Source: Pseudopyrenochaeta lycopersici
Lineage: Eukaryota; Ascomycota; Dothideomycetes; Pleosporales; Pseudopyrenochaetaceae
NCBI GenBank assembly: GCA_003313425.1
Contig: NHZP01000023.1
Coordinates: forward strand, 496,001-560,000
Reading direction: 5' to 3'
Length of the DNA: 64,000 bases
The translations under genes were made by a program, and so were the position numbers. How positions within the stretch are numbered: the first letter of the stretch is position 1; the number at the start of each line of letters is the position of its first letter. Positions 10,280-22,059 of the stretch are shown piece after piece. Below the pieces are notes generated by a model. It saw nothing but the letters and a program-made list of their open reading frames with translations. It did not search any database and was not told where the DNA came from.

Positions 10280-12480
10280 CACTAAGATAGAAAATATAAA
10301 CTACTATACTACTAGGCTAGGCAACGCTATTACTAAACTAGACCTCTTCTATAGAGATTAGTTTAAACTTAAAGAATAGTTACTCTAGTTTAATTTATTC
10401 TTTAAGTTTAATATAACTACTATAGACAATAATAACTAAGTAGTACTTATGTTTAGCTATATAAGAGGCGAAGCTACTAAATAGGTAAAGCCTTACCTAG
10501 TTAAGTATATAGGCGATAAGGAGAAGCCTTAAGAACTAATTACTATGTTTAAAGAGACAGGTAGATTTAAAGTATATATACGTTAAGCGTTTAGACTCCT
10601 AAATAAGGCAACTATTATAGAACGTAAGGTTTAAAACATACAATAAACTTAATCTATAGCTAACTATACTAATAAATTTCTAGGTTACGCTAGATAGACT
10701 AGCTAGAATAACGATACCCTAAAAACTATGTATAAATAAAGCCTAAAAGCAGACGTCTAGACTAAGCTTATGCGCACAGGCATAAAGATTATAATACTAG
10801 ATAACCTAATTAATAAGACTATCTAACTAGATATAGAGCTCTATAAGCTTCACGTGCAACTTATAAGATAATAACCTAGATAGATAAAAGAAGATAAGAA
10901 ACTATAAAGGGACTATCGTAATAAGTCTAACAGCAGTCGCCTACATTACTAATATTAGCTATAAGGAGTTCTAGGATACTACACGTCTAGAGGATCTAAA
11001 GTAATATATCTAAATAACCTTAATAAAGAAAAGTTAGGTAAAAGAAGAAAAAAAAAATAACCTATTTTAACTATAATAAGAAAGGCTATATAGCTAAGGA
11101 CTATAAGAAGAAGAATAACGTAACTCTTTAGATTAATATAATAGTTAAAAGAAGAAAATAGTAATAATAAAGTATAGGAAGTTATTATAACCTAAGAGGA
11201 AAGAGCTTAAAATATAGAGATATTACTACTACCTTACTAGGAACTTATAAAAAAAGGGATCCCTAGAACCTAGTATAGTAAAGATAAAGAAGAGAGTAAT
11301 AGCTCTTTATTCTTAGTCTATAAAGATACTATAGAAGACTTTAGTAATACTATAGTACTCTTAACTAAGGAATAAAAAATAGAAAACTTTTAGAACTAAT
11401 ATTAACTAAGAACCTTAAGGCTATTAACGCCTACAGAGGCAGAAAAGGATATTATAGAACTTAACTACTAACTACGCGCGTAATATATATATAAAGTATA
11501 GTATATTAACGCGCTAACCTTAGAAGAATAGGAAGCAGCTATAATATAAGGAATAAGTATAATTATCTTAGCTAAATAAGTAATATAAGATATATTATAA
11601 GAATACTACTATTACCTTAAATATTATATAAAAGTAATATAGGAGTAAGTAGAGAAAGCTAAGGAAGTATAGTAACTTATAAGTATTAGGGACGCACTAT
11701 AGAAACTCTAATAAGCTAGATAAATATAAGTACTAGAACCTTTAGTAGTTAAGACCCTTAAATATATATTATAACGCTAAATAATGCTACTACTAATATA
11801 GGAAGATACTTTCTATATACTAAGTATTAAGGATCTAGTATAATAAGGATACCTTTAAGTTAATTTCTATAGTAAGATTATACTTACAGATAGTAAGAAA
11901 TAAGATATTTATACTTAGCTTAAATAATAAATATATTATAAAGATAATAAAGAGAACGCTAACTCTAATTAGCTTCTTATAGAGAAAGAAGCTTAAAACT
12001 ATTATAAGCGCGTAGAAGTAGCTTAAACCCTATATACTATGCGTAAAAGACTATAGAAACTAGTACTAGACTACTTAATAGACCTACGTAATAAGTAATA
12101 TAGTATTATTTACTAGTCTTCCTGCACTACAGACCTGTATATAATATATTATTTAAGTAAAATAGAATAGGGATACTTCCCTTACTTATTTTACTAATAT
12201 AAATACTAATAGTATAATTATCTTAAAGTTAAATATAATAACTACTTATAAGATAAGAGGACTATCCTCTATTTCTTAAGAAATAATAACCTTATAGCTA
12301 CTATAGTAATACAGCTAGTCTTTAATAAAGAATATAAGTAGTAGTAATAGCAAACGTGCCTTAACTCTAACTACCTTAAATATAAAGACGTTAAGACACT
12401 AAATAGGTATTAGGAGGAACTTTTTTAAGAATCGCGCCTACTAATAGGTAAGAATTATAAACTTTATATATAATAAGTAT
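10280..12480 (+). pseudogene. RLG-A gag (capsid/nucleocapsid), RIP-inactivated
   Basis: The conceptual plus-strand product resembles Ty3 gag and is clearest by comparison with the minus-strand copy in RLG-B (47.2-49.5 kb). A nucleocapsid zinc knuckle is readable near 11058-11110 as YFNYNKKGYIAKDY, where the two tyrosines and the glycine-following tyrosine mark C and H residues changed by C-to-T mutation. Stops occur every few codons, all of the TAA/TAG kind expected from CAA, CAG and TGG codons. It cannot be translated. Confidence 0.75.
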
Positions 12481-12499
12481 ATAAAAACTCTTTAAGCTA

Positions 12500-13127
12500 A
12501 ATATTAAGCTTAATAGAAGCTAGATAAAGGTACTAGTAGATTCTAGAGTATAATAGAGCTATATTTCTACGCGTGCGATAGAATAAGCTAGCCTTATCCT
12601 ATTAATAGTAGCTAATAGATAACTAATGCTATTAGAGTCTATAATTATACACGAAGTATAGAGTATATAACTTATTATCTAGAACTATAAGAAGATAATT
12701 AACCTAGATATTTTTAGACTATTATAACACGACGTAATACTAGGACTCTTATAGTTAAGAGAACATAGTCTAGAGATAAATTAGAAAAAGAAGAAGTTCT
12801 TATTTAAATACTATAGAATAGACGTAACTATAAGTAAGCCTACGTTGCAGCTAAGTACTTAGGTAGATAAGAAGATAATAATAGAGATCCTTACTTTAAA
12901 AAAGGATAACCTTAAGATATAAGGGTCTAGCTTAGTAGGTACTAATAAAAGGCCCTTAGACTAATAAGCTGGAGTTAAGGAGTAAAGCGTAACTCTAGTA
13001 ATCCCTAATAAGTATAAAAAATATAAGTTACTTTTTTAGGAAGAGATAAGTATAAAAGTATTACTTAAATATTAGCTCTAAGATTATAAGATAATCTTAT
13101 AGGAAGGAAAGTAACTAACTTTTAGCC
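12500..13127 (+). pseudogene. RLG-A protease and start of pol, RIP-inactivated
   Basis: Near 12525-12590 a degenerate aspartic protease site reads VLVDSR followed by stops and SYIS, corresponding to the Ty3 (V)DSGA pattern. The frame runs up to 13127, where the solo LTR with RLG-C interrupts it, and resumes at 25183. Continuity across the insertion is confirmed by the uninterrupted RLG-B sequence near 46560-46600. Confidence 0.65.
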
Positions 13128-13267
13128 TGTTATGGGCGAAGAGGCCTAACTAACGAGTGTGCATTTGTCCTATACTACAGAAGGAGAAAGATAGAGAAGA
13201 GGTTATAGGTATCCTTAGAGGATATATATATATGTTCGTATAAGTAAAGAGGAACGTGCTCCTCTAG

Positions 13268-13595
13268 TGTGCAGGAACAGAGGCCTCAGCCAACTTCTCC
13301 CTTTTGATGGTAGCCTTGCGCGCAGTGGAAGCAACTGAGCATCTCGTGTTGGTCGAGATGGTGAGGTGCGGGGACAGGTAACGAGGTAGACAAAGGTGGA
13401 TAGGCAACGATGAATTGAATGATCAAGACTCTGGTGAAGCAGGACTTAACAGTACAGCGTAGGTGGTACTTAGTAGATTCGATGCCTCCCAAGGAAGTCC
13501 TATCTATCTACCTTTATACCCGGATTTCCTGGCCAAGCCTACCTAATCCTAGCTAAGATGCCCTTAGTAACTACGTTACTAAGTGCATCAGCACA
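13268..13595 (-). repeat. RLG-C 3' LTR
   Basis: 328 bp with termini TGTGC/GCACA. It aligns without gaps to 24736-25063 with about 24 differences, all transitions. Its GC content is much higher than the surrounding DNA. Confidence 0.9.
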
Positions 13596-13829
13596 TACCT
13601 CCCCTACTTAAGAGCTTTACCCCATAAAGCTTAGCATCCTATCATAAGAGGTAAAATAAAAGAAAATAACAAAGGAAAAAGGTCGACTCAACCTAAGATA
13701 GAATACAAATAACCACAAAGGAAAGAGATCTCAGACTGTCCCCTAACCTACACCTTATCTCCTTATATCTCTTACTCCTTATCCTCCGTCTCTTAGATTC
13801 GCTTAACCTTTTAGCTCTAAATCCGCTAG

Positions 13830-16800
13830 CTGCGTTAAGTCCCCTTACTTCCCTCGCTCCTCTCTGGCTGCCGAGTTAACTTCCTAGCAGGCCTAGTTAT
13901 TAGCAGTAGGTCCTTATAAAGCTTGTTGTAGGTGACAAGAAGCCTAGTAGGGTAAGGAGTTAGCAGCGACATACTTACTAGAGAACTCAACAGGCTCGAT
14001 AGTAAACCTGCTAACAAGGTTCTACTATAAGGGCGACGGGTGCTTAGAGACGCCGTTCGTCGGTTAAGCGCATCAGGCCAAGCTTGTTCCTCCTAGCTTA
14101 ATTCGTTAAGGAGTTGCGACAAGGCCGTATCCTTATTAACTTCTCCATCGTAAACGTACTATTCACTCGTCTAAGCTAGGTGCTTTCCTTTATTAAAGAA
14201 GTAGGACTAAGAAGGAATATTACTGTCTAATTAATACGCAGCTTCTTCGTACATCTTAATAATTTCCTAGTAACGTTTCACCATCCTTACAGTCTCTTTT
14301 CAGCTAGCTTAGATTTCTGCTATAATATCTTTGTAGGTACTTATATCTAGGTTAAAGATATCGTGCATAGCATCTTAAACAACAGGGTCATCCCACCTAA
14401 CGAGGCCACCTACTGCTCGTAAGATAGGATAACTGTAAATAGGTTGCGTAGCTCCTAGAAAAGGCTATTTAATACCTCTGTATTTATTTAGGTAACCAGA
14501 GGGCGTGCATAGGGCCTCAGTAAGGTGCTGATAAGCAGTCATAATCAATTAGTAGCTGCCTATCTTAGGAACCTCCATAGTTTCTATGTCGTTATTAACT
14601 TTCACGTACTAGGGCAGCACAGTTCGTCATTTAATAGTAGATGGTCCAGTTAAGCTATAAGGCAGGCGTAGATCTGAAATCCTTACCTTACCTCGTTTAT
14701 ATAGCTGCTTCGTCTATTATACGTTAGGCTACTTCTCCCTCAGTTCCTGTAGGAAGTGTGTAGCATTACTCCATAATTTAATTAGCCCTATGCTATTATC
14801 TTAACCTAAGTTCTCGCGCTATTCTTAGTAACTATCAATAATATTATAGAAGCCTAGCAACATCTCAGTGTAGTTGTGTTCGTCCTTATTATTAAAAGAG
14901 ACACTGCCTTAAATCATGTCTACCCCGCGTCCAGAGTAAACTGCCTAAGTAATGTTGAGATCAACGTAGCAGAAGTAAGTCTTATTACCTAGTTTTGCAT
15001 ATTTGGCGTAGTATAGGTACAAGATAAGGTGAGGCTCCCTTCGAATAGCCGCATAGATCAGGTAATATTCAAGATCTCCGCGGACTAGCTGCTGCGGCAA
15101 CGAGTAATACATCGTACGTCCCCAACCGAGGTTATCTTTGCTACTAATCCGGCGAGTATAGTAGTTGTACATCTTAAAGCTTTTATTAATAATTTTAACT
15201 AGTTCCTTGTCCTTCTAGATCCAGCTAAAGACGTCGCGGATAATACTCCCTATTCGTTTAAATTTGTTAATTAAAGGTTAAAGCTTCATTGTCCCTATAA
15301 ATGCTTCCTAGTTAATATTAGGTGCAGTCTATACAGGCCTATATCAGTAGCTCTTAAGATCCTTATAGGTGCGGCTACCTTAGTGCGACTTTATAAAAAG
15401 GACTTATATAACTAGGTCAGCTTAATATTCTCTAATCTTATCTTTACAGAGGTACAGGATAAGTAAGACTTCCTAGATCTAACAGTAGTTCATACCGTAA
15501 TAGAACACCTCTACGTAAGACGCAACATAAGTAGAGTAAAAGTAACAGACACGATCAGGATTAGGTACACGGTTACCTCGCTTATCTAACAGTTAACTGT
15601 AGTTAACAGTTTCGCGGTACTATTCCTCTAGGAGCTTAAACTGCTTCTAAATCTCAACCTTCCTGTGCAGCTTTATTTATAAAAGCATCTTAGCTATAAC
15701 AGATTCCTTATTCTTACACCTATAAGAAGTGTGCGGGGCAAAAGCTAGAACGATAGAATCTTCTTGTCCTTTAATACTTTCTAGGATATCTAGGTTCACG
15801 TTAAGCGCTTTAAGCGTCCCTGCTTAGCTGTCTCTAAATTAAGTAGCTGCGCGAGTTTACCTTTAGCTAATTAGTCCTAGGGCTAACAGCATTAATCGTA
15901 ATTAGTTACCTAGATATGCAACATCTTTTCTTAAGGTTGCCCTAATATTATTTAATTAGATTAGTTCTGCCTCTAGACGAGAAGTAAGTTAAGGGGACTA
16001 GACAATCTTATTAATAGACGCGTACTATAAATATTAATAGCTCCCTATAGATCGCAACCTACTTTAGAGTTGCTAATACTTAATAGGTAACTGTACTCCT
16101 AGACTGCTTTAACAGGAGGACTAACTTAATTGCCTACTTAATCTCGCGACTTTAATAGCGCGAATCTGAGGGACGATAAGCCCGCACGCATGTATCTGGA
16201 GTCCTTGTTTGATAAGCTATTAGTTGTCCTTCGTGACTATATTAGTGCGCGTCTTACTTAAGTGTTTAAGCTTCCTAAACTATTTTAGTACTCCTTTCTA
16301 GAATAGGTGCTTATTATTATTCTCGCGCGTACGAGTATAAACATCCGTGTTACCTTTTGAACCCCGTTCTTAGTGGCTGACGCCCTCAAGTTCTTGTCAT
16401 CTTACGATTAAGTTACATAGGTAGGAATTATTCGCAAGGTTACTTTTATGTTGCTAATATTAGTTACGTTTACGAACTTATCTTAACGCCTTTTTGGATC
16501 TTAGAGTTGTAGGATGAGTTCTGTGTTAAGGTACGGCGCGAGGTCTGTAATCTTAACTCGTCGCAGGAGGAATACGAGGTTAGTGACGCCCGAATAGCTG
16601 TATATAACTGAACTCATGTGTACACTAATAACCTAATCAAAAAGAGGCTTATGTAAGCTCTTAAGGTAGCTTGTAGCTAATCGCAACTTGCTGCCTCGCT
16701 TAGCTTAATAGTCCTTAATATCTTTAACTATAGGAAACTAGGCGTTAAACTGGTGCACACCTCCGAATTCAGCTATAAGGGCCGCGTTGTTCTTAAATAC

Positions 16801-17390
16801 CTAAGCAGCCGCACCAACTAGGTTAAGGAGTTCGTCGACGTATGAGCTATAAGAGATTATCCACTTAGTTACCATGTGTTTCTAAACGTGCGATGGTTAC
16901 TTAACTAGTTCCTTGTAGAAGTCTTTGAACGTAGTCCTGCCCTTCTAAGGTACGACGTATTGTCTGTAATTCTAGAAGTTAATGCCGCGATTAGGCACAC
17001 GCGTGATTTGCTGCGTTAATTAAGGCTGGTCAGATATGTTTAAGTAAGTTACTAACTTATCTAATAAGCCTGGAGTCTAAGGCGGCAGTAGGAGTTTTAG
17101 CACGACAGATTATTAAGGTAGGGTGCCTGGTGGGTCCCTCCTAGAACCGCTCATAATTGTTTGCTTAGTTAAACTAGTTTATAAAATATAGCAGCGTCTA
17201 GTAAGGGTTAATAGTTAGCTGCTAGTAAGATATTAATTATTAAAAAAGGGAAGTAACAAGCTTTGCAGGCGGGGTTTTTATCCTTTCGTTGCTGTACATT
17301 GTTTCTTAACCTTACCTTTACCTACACTAATTACGACAGGTAATTTTTATCGCTTTTTAACTGTTTATTTTATTATTAGTAGGCGTAAAC
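13830..17390 (-). pseudogene. RLG-C third coding region (ORF3), possible HxD...H dioxygenase-like protein
   Basis: Downstream of pol and of the second hairpin repeat, the minus strand shows about 3.5 kb of protein-like sequence broken by RIP stops. The longest surviving frame (15172-14945) ends RREPHLILYLYYAKY...TYFCYVDLNI, and the same frame continues past the stop with GRGVDMI, a GSVSF segment and LLGFYNII. Tyr at 14966-14968 and at 14846-14848 are TAY codons that RIP would make from His CAY, so the ancestral pattern may have been HVD...H, as in JmjC/2-oxoglutarate oxygenases. That family call is inference from a short pattern. A C-terminal fragment is at 14017-13835. An envelope-like or unrelated accessory protein is the alternative. 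Confidence 0.4.
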
Positions 17391-17406
17391 GTAAAGTTAG
17401 CGCGTT

Positions 17407-17466
17407 AGCTAATCACAGGGTTTCCTAGGTCACGCTAGTCGCACCTAGGGCGGATCCTAATTAGCC
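17407..17466 (-). repeat. RLG-C hairpin repeat, copy B (after pol)
   Basis: A 60-bp sequence starting AGCTAATCACAGGG and ending CTAATTAGCC on the plus strand. It is 48/60 identical, without gaps, to 21979-22038. Its ends are inverted complements (AGCTAATCA against TAATTAGC) and an inner CTAGGT/ACCTAG pair forms a second stem. It lies immediately downstream of the integrase coding region. Confidence 0.8.
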
Positions 17467-17499
17467 AACACCTACGCCGGGCATCTAAAATTCACATCT

Positions 17500-20400
17500 A
17501 TAACAGCTTGCCGCCTATTTATTTCCTATTATATCGTGAATATGTGAGACAATTTTACTTACTTATATTACCTTCCCCTCCTTTACTTAGAGACTTTTAG
17601 CTGTCTCTTAGCCTACAATAGTTCGTCTTCGGACGTCGTGTTAGATTCAGAATCCATAAATTCTTTAGAATACGCCTTTTTCTCTGTCGTTGTTAACCTC
17701 CTTAGTATAACTTGGACTGATGTGTAGTTTAGGTAGGTTACTACATCTGATATTATGACTAGGTCTTGATTAACTGATTTTCTGGATTCAAGGTTTCGTA
17801 GGCGACCTCCCTCCACTTCAGGCTCGTTATTGCTTAGTTTATCTTAAGACTAGTTAAACTAAGCTGGTGGCTCTTAAAAGAGGTGTACCTTATCCTATAA
17901 CAATAGTTCCTATAATTTTATTCTTCTTTAGTCTTTAGCGGCTATATTTGACAGGTCTCTCTAGATAAATAGCTTTAAACAATAACCTAGCGTAGTGTGA
18001 GCAAACCTTAATCCGTTAAGGTCTTCGAGTCTGTAGGTACCTTAATCCTTAAATGCTTCTGAGATTCAATATAGACCTAACTATCTCGTAGTTAGTTTTC
18101 TTAACCTAGACATGTCAATCTCACGTATCAAATCCCATAGCAGGACCAAGTCTCTATCCTTCATCTCTCGTCGTTCGATTTCTTTGTGATCGTCCTAGTA
18201 TTCCTTTTTCGCCGCACGCATTCGCTCAGTTTTCACGACTACCTCTTTAATAAGCTGGTCTCTAAGGTCGATCTGCATTACTTATACTGCAAGAAGATGT
18301 TCTTTATTATAGATTTAGCAGAAGGGAAGTGTCTGCTAAGTTAGCAAGGCCAGCTTAATTAGTAGGACTAGGTTTTATCTAGTAATAAGTTAGAAGGCTA
18401 AATATCCAGTTTATTCCTAGATTAATATCCTGTCCGCCAACAACACAGTTAGGAGATTCGTAACCTATAACCCTAGTAACTTAGCAAGCGCATTCATAAT
18501 TAGTTTGTAACCGCCTTTAACTTTACTTATTACTTAAGGGTTATAAGCTGATAATTAGACGCGCCTAATCTTGTATATCTTAGCGAGGGCTACGACGACT
18601 TTAGCAAAATCAAGTCCTCTATCTACTATTAATTTCCTCGTTATACTCTATCTGCATATAATTTCTTTGTAGATAAACTTTGTAATAGTTAAGGACTTAT
18701 TATTAGGGATTGCGCGACCTTTAACCCACCTAGATAGGTATTCCCTAGCGAGGACTAGAAATCTCTTTCTATTTTGCTCTGGCATGTATACTACGTTAAT
18801 TATAATTATTTCCTACAGCGCGTAACTATAGGTGTTAGTAAGCATATCTACTATACGCTTAGAAGATCTTAGTTAGTATTCTTTACAGGCTGATATTTAA
18901 AGCTTGACGTCGCCGTACATGTTTTTCCACCAATACCTTTATACTATTATACTATACACGCCTGTAACGCCTTAATATCTAATAACTTTATAGATGTCGC
19001 TTATAGCTGCTGCTCGTAAGTTAGGGTCATTAACTACTCTACGGACTGCGATGTTTCGTAACATTTTTCTAAATAGATAGCTATCTCTAATAAAGAAGTT
19101 TATAGCTTTCTTTTTTCATACCTAAAGTTCCTTCCTTATAAGATTAGGTAGAAGTTTCAGTAATAGGAGGAATTAGGCGATTTCCTCTAAAGTATTCGAG
19201 TATTCGTTCTTTAAGGCCCGTCCTTAAATAAGTAGCGCCTCATCCATCGCGCTAATTAGGTGTTTAACGTATTCCTCTAAATTATCCTCTGTCTAATCTA
19301 GTAGTTCCTATCTGTTAGGTTTTAGGTACCGCGATAATACGTTAGCTACTACATACTTTTTGCTAGGCACGTACTTAATGTCGAATTCCTACATAAGAAT
19401 CGCGGCCATCTATCTATTTATAACAGATCCTAGCGTCTCAGCTAATAATCGGTTCAACTGCGCGATTAACGTCTGCGCGTCCGTCTTAATTATAAAGTTC
19501 TGCCTATATAGCCAAGTTCCGAATTTCTTTAGTGCCTAAAGCACCGCCCTATATTTAAGCTTAGTTAAATACTACTAACTTTTAGCTCGTAACTATATCA
19601 CACTTTCAAACTAATAAGGATGACGCTTCCTATCCTTACCTTCCTGCTTAAGTACAGCTCCTGCACCTTCTTTACTCCTATTAACCCTAAAGTAGAATCT
19701 CCGTCTATATTTATAATCTAGGCTAGCTAATATAAGAGTATTAGTAATTTTATTTTTTAGATCCCGCATTACTTCTTATTGCGGCGATTCCTATACCTAT
19801 TCTATTTTATTTTGTAAGAGGGTAAACAATAGTTTTACTTAAATAGCGAAACTTAGTACTTAGATACGATAATAGACACATATTCTAAGAAACATCCGCA
19901 CTTCTTTCACGTTCCTGCATTCAGGCTAATCTCAAATCTTAGCCACTTTCTAGTAATCTAGATGCCTTCCTTCAGCGCCTACTTCATATCTGATAACACC
20001 TAGCCTGTCCATTCCCTAGTAACACTTTATCCCTAAGACTGTAGCCCTAGCTCTTTTAATATTAGCAAGTACCCCGTCTAGCTGTTAGATATGTTCTAGC
20101 ACATATCTTCGAACTCCTAGCAATACTTCTTTATTATTATACGTTAATTTTAAGCCACCACACGTAATATTATCTAGGAATAGCGCAGTGTAAGGCTAAT
20201 ATCTAATTAGGATTTTTATTATTATCCGCTGAAAAGCACCGACTGAGTTCGTAGCTCCTTAAACTATCGTACATAATCTTAATAACCCAATTAGCGTCTG
20301 GAATATAGTTATGTCTCTGCTGTCAGGGTAGAGTGTAATCTAATTATATCCTAAAAACAGATCCATAAGAGAGAGGATCTTGCATCTAGTAAATCATTCT

Positions 20401-21965
20401 AAGAATTCATCAGCTATTAGTAAGAGATTCGCATCCCGTATTAAAACCTTATTTATATAAACCGCGTTGTTAATAAGCTAGTACTTCTTATCTTTCTTAG
20501 CAACCAGGAACCACGGGTTCCTATACTAACTATTACACTATTTAAGGGTTCCTCAGTTAATTCTTTCTTAAAATATTGCTACTGCCTCTTCCTTAATCCC
20601 TCTTAGCACAGGAAAAGACTTAACCTGCCATGCTTTATAAGGTATCGTCTTTATCTTATATAGTAGGCACACGTCTTTACTGATCCTTCCTAATTTAGTA
20701 AAGGTAAAGGCTATTACTGCTTCTCAATTTATTAATATATCTAGCATTAACTACTTTTCTCGGGCCCGCAGGGATCTAAGCTTTAGTTAATTTATTCGTT
20801 CAGAAGTAAGGCGAGACCCTTGTAGAAAATCCGCGTATCGTTATTTAAAGAGATAATCAGAAGGTCCCAGGCTAGGTCCCTTTAGGCTTAAGCAAAGCAA
20901 CTAGTTCTTAACTGCGATTTCTAGCTAGTCTTTCCTTCCAAATTCTATTAGTTCTAGGAGGCGCGGCTTATTAATTAGCCTTACTTTGTCTGCCACCTTC
21001 TTATACATTGTATTAACTTACAACTACTGTCTTCGCTGGCTCTGAGTTTAGCGGTTTAGTTCGCATATAATACTTTCGAGGCTTACTTCTAGACTAGCTG
21101 TCGCGTTCAACGAGATAAGTTATAACACAGCATAGTCCTTTCGTGCTTATAACTTACTTCTGTCTCGTATAGTAAATAAGTGCGAAAAGTCTCTAAAATC
21201 TAACTTATCGTTAATAAGATAGACTTCCTAGTAATGCTTAGCTCGAGTGATGTCGCTGATATCCTTGTTTTCTGGGGTGTCAATGTCAGTATGCGAACGC
21301 ACTTCCCCTATCTGTGCGCTCGCATCTAGTTTTCCGAGTCATCAGAATCTACCACTACCGTACTTAGGTAAAAGGGCGTCGGATCTAATACTAGGAAGAC
21401 TGCGTTCCTCGTTCCATCCTCAGAGATTATTTAACACGTAACCCAACCATACACGTTATACTAGATAGCCAACCTTACCATAGAACACTAAGGATTACCA
21501 AAGATAGCTAACCTCGTTAGATTAGCTATTATTCAGAAGTGCGTCCTTATAACGACCTCCCCTACTTTAACTAGGACGTCCTAAGCCGTGCTAATAAAGG
21601 CGTTAGTGTCTCCTGTTGCACTTATAATCCTATTCATCTGCCTAGGGCGTTACTCTATAGCCTTGTAGACGATGCTTAAGGCTTGTGCCGCACTTAATCT
21701 TAAGAGGTTTATTTACGAACCTGTGTTAATAAGGCATTTAACTGCGTTCCCGTTAAACAATGCCTAACAAATAGAAAGGTCGCAATACATCAGTTTCATT
21801 CCTCTAAGCCTTTCCTGCGTAGCTACCCTTTTCGCCGTAACCTCATCCCCATTAATCCAGGTGTTAGATTCACTATTAACAATATATTACTACTGCGCGT
21901 TATGTACAGTTACGATTATGTTACATTTTAATACCTAGGGTTTAGGTTCCTCGCGTTTATTAGGG
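17500..21965 (-). pseudogene. RLG-C pol (protease, RT, RNase H, integrase), RIP-inactivated
   Basis: Reading the minus strand from about 21.9 kb: a protease site LINTGS near 21715-21760 (DTG changed to NTG by G-to-A), reverse transcriptase with ILSLMDLFLGYN and the catalytic box reading FLDNI near 20160-20190 (DD changed to DN), an RNase H start SKEGAGAVLKQ with KTDAQTL, and integrase with YWWKNMYGDVK near 18930 and DRGLDFAKVV near 18620. Stops are scattered and mostly of RIP type. The same proteins appear in RLG-D at 56.4-60.9 kb, for example LEHI followed by LANIKRA against LANVERA. This polymerase is dead. Confidence 0.8.
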
Positions 21966-21978
21966 TTTAGATAGTTCT

Positions 21979-22038
21979 AGCTAATCACAGGGCTTCCCGG
22001 GTCAAGCTTAGCGCACCCAAGGCAGCTCCTAATTAGCT
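21979..22038 (-). repeat. RLG-C hairpin repeat, copy A (between gag and protease)
   Basis: 60 bp, starting AGCTAATCACAGGG and ending CCTAATTAGCT on the plus strand, able to fold with outer stem AGCTAATCA/TAATTAGCT and inner stem GGGT/ACCC. It is the partner of the copy at 17407-17466. Confidence 0.8.
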
Positions 22039-22059
22039 AGCTTACTAAAACCATTACGT

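Noticed and set aside
13286..13492. 68-codon minus-strand frame
   Set aside because: Lies within the RLG-C LTR; not conserved as a frame in the other LTR.
17407..17466. Hammerhead-type ribozyme in the hairpin repeat
   Set aside because: The conserved CTGANGA and GAAA core boxes are absent in all four copies.
21247..21441. 64-codon plus-strand frame
   Set aside because: Antisense to the RLG-C protease-RT region on the minus strand.
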